11,110 nt of DNA, taken from Planctomycetota bacterium. Its GTDB lineage: Bacteria > Planctomycetota > Phycisphaerae > WQYP01. Below the pieces are notes generated by a model, which was not told where the DNA came from, did not search any database, and saw nothing but the letters and a program-made list of their open reading frames with translations. The translations under genes were made by a program, and so were the position numbers. Of this stretch, positions 6,901-11,110 are shown in pieces (the first letter of the stretch is position 1; every line of letters begins with the position of its first letter). The DNA lies in contig JAKCCC010000026.1 of the NCBI GenBank assembly GCA_021838985.1, positions 1 to 11,110 on the forward strand, in the 5' to 3' direction.

Positions 6901-6934
6901 GTAGAAGCGGCGTCCCGCCGCTTTTCCGGGCCAG
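6901..6934 (+). repeat. 34-bp hairpin repeat, copy 2
   Basis: It starts GTAGAAGCGGCGTCCCGCCG and ends CTTTTCCGGGCCAG, exactly 40 bp after copy 1. It contains a perfect 8-bp stem (AAGCGGCG and CGCCGCTT) around the loop TCC. Short GC-rich hairpins repeated in gaps resemble REP-type dispersed elements; only these two copies can be seen here. Confidence 0.85.
6903..6925 (+). terminator. Possible intrinsic terminator in repeat copy 2
   Basis: The 8-bp perfect stem with a 3-nt loop extends to 10 bp by a G-U and an A-U pair and runs into TTTT. The stem is strong but the T run is short and partly inside the stem, so termination may be weak. It lies about 190 bp after the GH4 stop and about 105 bp before the next start, so it would separate the two transcripts. 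Confidence 0.4.
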
Positions 6935-6983
6935 AGGCACGCTGGCCTGGCCTCTGGAATGGATCATTCATAGCCGTGTGCGG

Positions 6984-6989
6984 TATAAG
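6984..6989 (+). promoter_or_regulatory. Possible -10 element (TATAAG) for the GH36-like gene
   Basis: TATAAG sits downstream of the hairpin repeats, 42 bp before the GTG start. A weak TTGACA-like partner (TGGATC at 6960-6965) lies 18 bp upstream with only three matching bases. The position after a possible terminator and before a good ribosome binding site makes it plausible, nothing more. Confidence 0.3.
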
Positions 6990-7016
6990 TCTGGCCACCG
7001 AAAACAGGTCGGTTGT

Positions 7017-7023
7017 ACGGAGG
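7017..7023 (+). promoter_or_regulatory. Ribosome binding site fixing the GH36-like start
   Basis: ACGGAGG is the strongest Shine-Dalgarno in the window and lies 8 nt before GTG 7032. It argues against the in-frame ATG at 6978, which would place this motif inside the coding region. Confidence 0.75.
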
Positions 7024-7031
7024 CGATTTTT

Positions 7032-8789
7032 GTGAAAAGCGAGAAGCGTTGGCGGGTGGGCGGTCTGACCGTGCTGTGGGGGGAGCAGTCTGGCCAGCTC
7101 GAAATCGCGACCACGTGGAAGGAAACGCTGGTGCTCTCGCCGGCGCTGGGTTGGCTGCGGCCGGTCCTGAATGGGCAAGCCGTGGCGTGGGACTGCCGCG
7201 GCATAACGCGGCGGGGGGCGGTGGCCCAGGCGGCCTTTGAAGCGGCCGGTGTAACCGATGCCCGATTGTATCTCCGCGCCCGGCCGGATTATCTGGAGCT
7301 GCAGTCGGAGTTTACCGTGGTTGGGCCGTGTGAACTCAATCGGCTGGAAGTTGCGCCGCCGGATACGGGCCTGAATCTCTATGATGTGGTTAATTTCCGC
7401 AACCGCCACTTCACGCCCCGCACCTGGCCGGAACTGAACTTAGGTGGCGATGGCTGCACCACCGACACCTACTCCGGCGACTGGCAGTTTGCCCCGCATC
7501 CGACGCTGTTCGTGTTTCGCAAAGATGACCTGCACCTGTTCTTCGGAGCATTGGATCTGCCGCGGGCCTTCGGCATGTATCTGGACGTGCGGCAGTACCG
7601 TGTGCGGCACTGGTATTTGGATTACGGCCCGGCGGGGTATGGCCAGTCGCTACGGGCCGGCGAAAGATTTCAATCCCCGCGGTTCGGCCTGTTTCTGGAC
7701 CGTGCGCGCACGGTGTACGAAACCCTTGGTCGTTACACGCGCCTGCTGGCGCGCGCCGGGTTGGTTCCCGCTCCGCGCCGCAAGAGGCGCCACGCCTGGC
7801 ATACCCAGCCCTTATACTGCACCTGGATCGATCAGACGTATGCGGCCAAGGCGGCGGTACCGGCCGAACTCAATCTGCAGGAACCGGCAGTGCAAACGGC
7901 CACCGCTACATTGACGGAGGCGTTTGTCCGCGCCGCCCTGGCGGTGATGGAACGGGAAAAGCTGCCGTTTCGCACCATTCTGCTGGATGAAGGCTGGGAA
8001 GTGGCGCGCGGCCAGTGGGAGCCTCATCCGCAACGTTTTCCCAATTTTCGCGGTCTGGTTGACGAAATTCACGCCCGCGGAATGAAGGTAATCGTATGGT
8101 GGAACTGGGCCGAACTTGCGGATGATATGCCCGTCGCCGCGGACCATCTCATCGCGCGGGGGAAACGCAACCGCCACGGCCGGCGCATGCGGGATTACTC
8201 GCATCCTCGCACGCAACAGGAATATCTGGCGCCGCTGTTTCGCACCCTGTTTTCATCCGCCCCCGGCTGCTACGATCTCGACGGCGTCAAAACGGATTTC
8301 CAGGCGGACAAAGTCCATGCCGATATGCCGGTCCATGATCCACGGTGGCGCGGCGAGGAAAACTACATGTACCATCTATACAAACTCTTTTACCGGCTGA
8401 TGCGGCGATTCAAACCTGACGCTTGCCACCTTGGCTGCGCGGGGCATCCCTGGTTGGCCCAATTCATCGACGTCAATCGCACCTACGATGTGGCCAGTTC
8501 GGATGTCCGGGAGCACGCGGAGCGGGCGCGAATGCTTGCCGCGACGGCGCCACTTTGCCCGGTGGCCTTCGACTTCCACGGCTTTGAAGAAAATTCAGCC
8601 AGGTATTTCCAGGTGGCACGGCGGCTCGGCGCGGCCGTGGAAATCGGCAACCTGCGGTGGGTCCGCCGGAATATGTTCGCCTCTCCCCGGCCTGCTGGCC
8701 CCACTTACTACCGGTTGTTGCGACGGGAACTGAACCCGAACCCGCCGGGGCCGGAGCCAAGAACAAAAAGTCAACACCGACCCTTTTGA
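7032..8789 (+). CDS. GH36/GH31-like glycoside hydrolase (alpha-galactosidase superfamily)
   Basis: Probable retaining alpha-glycosidase, acting on alpha-galactosides or related sugars; substrate not settled. GTG 7032 is chosen because of the strong ribosome binding site, giving 585 residues. Residues about 1-260 form the N-terminal beta-sandwich (RPDYLELQSEF, FGALDLPRAFGMYLDVRQYR). The barrel runs about 280-560. Its hallmarks are ILLDEGWEVARGQWEPHPQR followed by FPNFRGLVDEIHARGMKVIV. The strand YDLDGVKTDFQ holds Asp422, the likely nucleophile. FIDVNRTYDV holds an R-x-x-D with Asp486, the likely acid/base 64 residues later; Asp480 is the alternative. This spacing suits GH27/31/36 enzymes. The short length, without an evident C-terminal beta domain, and the divergent motifs leave GH31, GH36 and unclassified relatives open. 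No signal peptide is visible, so a cytoplasmic role next to GH4 is likely. Confidence 0.75.
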   Translation: MKSEKRWRVGGLTVLWGEQSGQLEIATTWKETLVLSPALGWLRPVLNGQAVAWDCRGITRRGAVAQAAFEAAGVTDARLYLRARPDYLELQSEFTVVGPCELNRLEVAPPDTGLNLYDVVNFRNRHFTPRTWPELNLGGDGCTTDTYSGDWQFAPHPTLFVFRKDDLHLFFGALDLPRAFGMYLDVRQYRVRHWYLDYGPAGYGQSLRAGERFQSPRFGLFLDRARTVYETLGRYTRLLARAGLVPAPRRKRRHAWHTQPLYCTWIDQTYAAKAAVPAELNLQEPAVQTATATLTEAFVRAALAVMEREKLPFRTILLDEGWEVARGQWEPHPQRFPNFRGLVDEIHARGMKVIVWWNWAELADDMPVAADHLIARGKRNRHGRRMRDYSHPRTQQEYLAPLFRTLFSSAPGCYDLDGVKTDFQADKVHADMPVHDPRWRGEENYMYHLYKLFYRLMRRFKPDACHLGCAGHPWLAQFIDVNRTYDVASSDVREHAERARMLAATAPLCPVAFDFHGFEENSARYFQVARRLGAAVEIGNLRWVRRNMFASPRPAGPTYYRLLRRELNPNPPGPEPRTKSQHRPF

Positions 8790-9148
8790 AAGGGCCACCC
8801 CATCGGCATGAACCATGAGCGAAAGCACCGTGCTCGAAAAACTCCTGCGCCAACTGCGCAAGATTTTTGCGGTGAGGTGCTAACCCGGGTATTTCAGCGC
8901 CGGGGTGCTCGTAACAATTCCAACCACACCGGGTAGTTTAGGCGCCGCGGCGACCGGGCGGCGCTGGGTAATCTGTCGATTGGTTGGGGTTGCAGCCTTG
9001 TCGCGCCGGGTAATCCATGGTTACTCTTGGCTCACAATCTCCGTATTTCTTCGCGCAGCGCGCAGATTTTCCACTGATTTGAACACGAATTCCGCCGTGT
9101 TTCGCCTCCCTTGGCGCCAGGGGACGCGGCCATGACAATACCTAAAGT
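8790..9148. other. 359-bp gap with short direct repeats
   Basis: This gap precedes the binding-protein gene. It contains four same-direction CYGGGTA-type repeats (8885-9015), a 7-bp inverted repeat with a 9-nt loop (8942-8948 with 8958-8964), and a 22-codon frame at 8815-8883 (see findings). No clear promoter or ribosome binding site for the gene at 9149 was found. A frame open from 8905 to 9135 does not look like protein. Confidence 0.55.
8885..9015 (+). repeat. Cluster of four CYGGGTA direct repeats
   Basis: The copies are CCGGGTATTT (8885), CCGGGTAGTT (8929), CTGGGTAATC (8964) and CCGGGTAATC (9006), spaced 44, 35 and 42 bp, all in one direction. The first two extend to about 22 bp with 18 matches (CCGGGTA, TT, AG, CGCCG and GG shared). 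They lie 134-264 bp before the binding-protein start. They may be regulator binding sites or remains of a decayed tandem repeat. Confidence 0.45.
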
Positions 9149-11014
9149 ATGAATAATCGCTTTACGCTCAAGGATTTCTTTTTCACGGTGCTGCTGTTGG
9201 TGGTGATCACGGTGGTCGTGCTGGCCCTGGCGCAGTTCAATTACGAAGGTCGGCAGATTCTGCGGCTAAGCCACCGTGTCCAGCAGATCGGCCAGCAGCA
9301 ACTGCGGGAAATCCAGCTTCTGCAACAGTTGCCGAAAAATGGCGTCGCGGCGCCACGCGCCGGCCCCGCCCCGGACAGCGCCGCGGCCGCCGGCGGCCCC
9401 ATCCGCACCACGCTGGCCAATGGCTGGCGCTACGTGTGTTATCCACAGCCGCCGCTGCCTCCGCACAATCCTTATGCGTATCCGGACTATTCGCCCGGGG
9501 ACTGGTTGGTGCTGAACCTGGCCAGCGAGCCGAAAAAAATCGCGCCGTTCATCACCCAGGATGAAGTTGGCTATGAGGTGCAGAACTGGGTGTTGGAAAG
9601 TCTGATCACCCGCAATCCCAAAACGTTGCAATGGCAGCCCTGGCTGGCCCGCAGCTACAAAATATCCCCCGACGGCCTGACCATCATCTTCCATCTCCGC
9701 CGGAAGGCCTGCTTCAGCGACGGCCGGCCGGTGCTGGCCCGGGATGTGGTTTTCAGTTTCCATACCGTGATGAATCCCCAAGTGGATGCGGCGCCGCTGC
9801 GCGGCTACCTAAGTGATGTGAAATCCTGCCGCGCCACCGGCCGGCGCGCCGTCACCTTCAGGTTTCGCCATCCCTACTTCAAGGCCCTGGAAGAGGTGGG
9901 CGGAATTACGATTATTCCAGAACGCGTGTACCATTTTAAAAACGGCGCGGACTTTAACCAGCATGGGGCACGACTGGTCGGCTCCGGCCCGTACGTGTTG
10001 GGGGCGTGGCATCGCGGCCAGCAGCTGGTCCTGCTGCGTAACCCGCGGTACTGGGGGCCTTATCCCACCTTCAACCGCATCGTGTTCCGGTTTATCTCCA
10101 ACAGCCAGGCGGCCCTGCAGGAATTTCTAAACGGCCAGATTGATGAAGACGCCCCAACCCCCGACCAATGGATTCATTACACCGGCCAGCCTGGCTTTAG
10201 CAAAAAATATATCTGCTACAAATTCCTGCCCCCCACCGCGGGATATCTGTATATCGGCTGGAATCTGCGTGAACCGATGTTTCACGACCGCCGCACGCGC
10301 ACGGCGCTGACCATGCTCATTGATCGCGCCGCGATCATCAAAACTTTCCTGCACGGCCTGGCCCGGCCCATGACCGGACCGTTCAATCCGTTGTCGCCGC
10401 AAAACAATCCCCACATCCAGCCGCTGCCCTACGCGCCGCATGCGGCGGAACAGCTGCTGCGCCGGGCCGGCTGGAAAATGGGCGGCGATGGCATTTTGCA
10501 CCGGGGCGGGCAGCCGTTTAAATTCCACTTGATGCTGCGTGCCGGCGACGTGTTGCTGACCCGTATCGCCGTGTACATCAAACAGCAATTGGCGCGGGCG
10601 GGCATCGCCATGAACCTGGAACCCTATGAATGGTCCGTGCTGCTGCAGCGGATCGATCAGCGGCGATTCCATGCCGTGCTGCTGGGCTGGACCGGCGGTA
10701 TCGAAGGCGACCCATACCAAATCTGGGATTCCGCGAGCATCAAAGATCGGGGCAGTAATTTTATCGGGTTCAACAACCGGCAGGCGGATAAGTTAATCAC
10801 GCGGGGCCGCCGGGAAATGAATACCGCCCGGCGGATGAAAATCTGGCATCGGTTGCAGGCGATTATTTATCGCCAGCAGCCTTATACGTTCCTTTTCACC
10901 AGCGATCAGTTGGACTTTATCGCGCCGCGTTTTCGCAACACCAGGCCGTATAAATTGTTTGGCGTCTCGGAAGGAGATTGGTTCGTGCCCGCGGCGCTGC
11001 AGAAATACCACTGA
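9149..11014 (+). CDS. Membrane-anchored ABC transporter substrate-binding protein, family 5 (SBP_bac_5)
   Basis: Captures a solute outside the cytoplasmic membrane and passes it to an ABC importer. Family 5 members bind oligopeptides, and some bind oligosaccharides; the glycosidase neighbours favour a sugar. The 621 residues comprise a short charged start, one membrane segment at about 10-28 (FFFTVLLLVVITVVVLALA), a heptad-like stretch at about 33-62 (QILRLSHRVQQIGQQQLREI), an Ala/Pro/Gly-rich linker at 66-83, and the SBP fold from about 118 to 610. Family marks are QNWVLESLITRNPKTLQWQP, LARSYKISPDGLTIIFHLR, FSDGRPVLARDVVFSF and VGSGPYVLGAW. There is no lipobox Cys after the hydrophobic segment, so it is probably a signal anchor and not a lipoprotein. 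No good Shine-Dalgarno precedes ATG 9149. It ends 96 bp before the window's end; the permease genes are expected next. Confidence 0.85.
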   Translation: MNNRFTLKDFFFTVLLLVVITVVVLALAQFNYEGRQILRLSHRVQQIGQQQLREIQLLQQLPKNGVAAPRAGPAPDSAAAAGGPIRTTLANGWRYVCYPQPPLPPHNPYAYPDYSPGDWLVLNLASEPKKIAPFITQDEVGYEVQNWVLESLITRNPKTLQWQPWLARSYKISPDGLTIIFHLRRKACFSDGRPVLARDVVFSFHTVMNPQVDAAPLRGYLSDVKSCRATGRRAVTFRFRHPYFKALEEVGGITIIPERVYHFKNGADFNQHGARLVGSGPYVLGAWHRGQQLVLLRNPRYWGPYPTFNRIVFRFISNSQAALQEFLNGQIDEDAPTPDQWIHYTGQPGFSKKYICYKFLPPTAGYLYIGWNLREPMFHDRRTRTALTMLIDRAAIIKTFLHGLARPMTGPFNPLSPQNNPHIQPLPYAPHAAEQLLRRAGWKMGGDGILHRGGQPFKFHLMLRAGDVLLTRIAVYIKQQLARAGIAMNLEPYEWSVLLQRIDQRRFHAVLLGWTGGIEGDPYQIWDSASIKDRGSNFIGFNNRQADKLITRGRREMNTARRMKIWHRLQAIIYRQQPYTFLFTSDQLDFIAPRFRNTRPYKLFGVSEGDWFVPAALQKYH

Positions 11015-11091
11015 CGCGCGGTTCCGGCAGCGCGTTGGCAACCCGCGCGATTCCGCCCGTCGCTGCCGTCGCGACCGGCGCCGTTGGGGTG

Positions 11092-11107
11092 CCGCCCGCG
11101 CGGGCGG
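11092..11107. repeat. Perfect 16-bp GC palindrome after the binding-protein gene
   Basis: CCGCCCGCGCGGGCGG is a perfect palindrome 78 bp after the stop codon, next to the window's end. It could form a GC-only hairpin with a minimal loop, acting as a transcript-end or stabilising structure. No T run is visible before the window ends at 11110. Confidence 0.4.
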
Positions 11108-11110
11108 GCC

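Larger units (their letters stand above)
6713..7031. other. 319-bp gap with hairpin repeats
   Basis: The gap between the GH4 and GH36-like genes carries two copies of a 34-bp repeat (6861-6894 and 6901-6934), a possible -10 element near 6984 and the next gene's ribosome binding site. Its first 90 bases are open and protein-like in another frame than GH4 (6711-6803, see findings). Nothing else was recognised. Confidence 0.6.

Noticed and set aside
6978..7031. An earlier in-frame ATG start for the GH36-like gene
   Set aside because: It would put a strong ribosome binding site (7017-7023) inside the gene, and the 18 extra residues are not protein-like. GTG 7032 fits better.
6660..7409. A 249-codon open frame on the minus strand spanning the GH4 end and the GH36-like start
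   Set aside because: It crosses two plus-strand genes and the hairpin repeats, and shows no domain features.
8781..8794. CCCTTT/AAAGGG inverted repeat over the GH36-like stop codon
   Set aside because: The loop would be only 2 nt and no T run follows, so it is not a credible terminator; probably chance.
9112..9119. TGGCGCCA palindrome near the binding-protein start
   Set aside because: Eight-base palindromes are common at this GC content, and it lies in no evident promoter.
8905..9135. A 76-codon open frame before the binding-protein gene
   Set aside because: Its Arg-rich, low-structure product reads like translated noncoding DNA, it covers the direct repeats, and it has no ribosome binding site.

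Overview
The window looks like a carbohydrate-use locus from a moderately GC-rich bacterium, most likely a Planctomycetota member of the Phycisphaerae type. That placement is inference. It rests on gene content: a membrane-anchored family 5 solute-binding protein in place of a lipoprotein, CBM9-like modules on glycosidases, a GH29-like barrel-only protein, a GH4 enzyme, a uroporphyrinogen-decarboxylase-like fragment, and no SusC/SusD pair. No rRNA, tRNA, CRISPR array or intact insertion sequence was seen.

Layout. (1) 3-2663 (+): a large modular glycosidase whose 5' end lies before the window. It has a beta-sandwich, a clan GH-A barrel resembling GH39, a C-terminal beta-sandwich and a CBM9-like module. 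An in-frame TAA at 1791-1793 splits it, while the same frame continues with sensible protein on both sides. (2) 2676-3641 (+): a GH29-like protein 12 nt downstream, probably the same operon. (3) 3715-4638 (-): an AraC-family regulator, convergent with the GH29-like gene. (4) 4639-5311: a 673 bp gap holding the regulator's upstream region and the decayed 3' end of a URO-D family gene. (5) 5312-6712 (+): a GH4-type NAD-dependent glycosidase. (6) 6713-7031: a gap with two copies of a 34-bp hairpin repeat. (7) 7032-8789 (+): a GH36/GH31-like glycosidase. (8) 8790-9148: a gap with four CYGGGTA-type repeats. (9) 9149-11014 (+): a substrate-binding protein of an ABC importer; the permeases would lie beyond the window.

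Working model (inference): the ABC system imports an oligosaccharide released from a heteroglycan. The GH29-like, GH4 and GH36-like enzymes show no signal peptide and would finish its breakdown in the cytoplasm. The AraC protein would sense a sugar and control one or both flanking gene sets. The split glycosidase and the URO-D remnant suggest the locus is partly eroding or rearranging. The most notable observations are the in-frame TAA in the CBM9 glycosidase, the Pro in place of the usual Asn before its acid/base Glu, the URO-D remnant, the paired hairpin repeats, and the repeat cluster ahead of the binding-protein gene.
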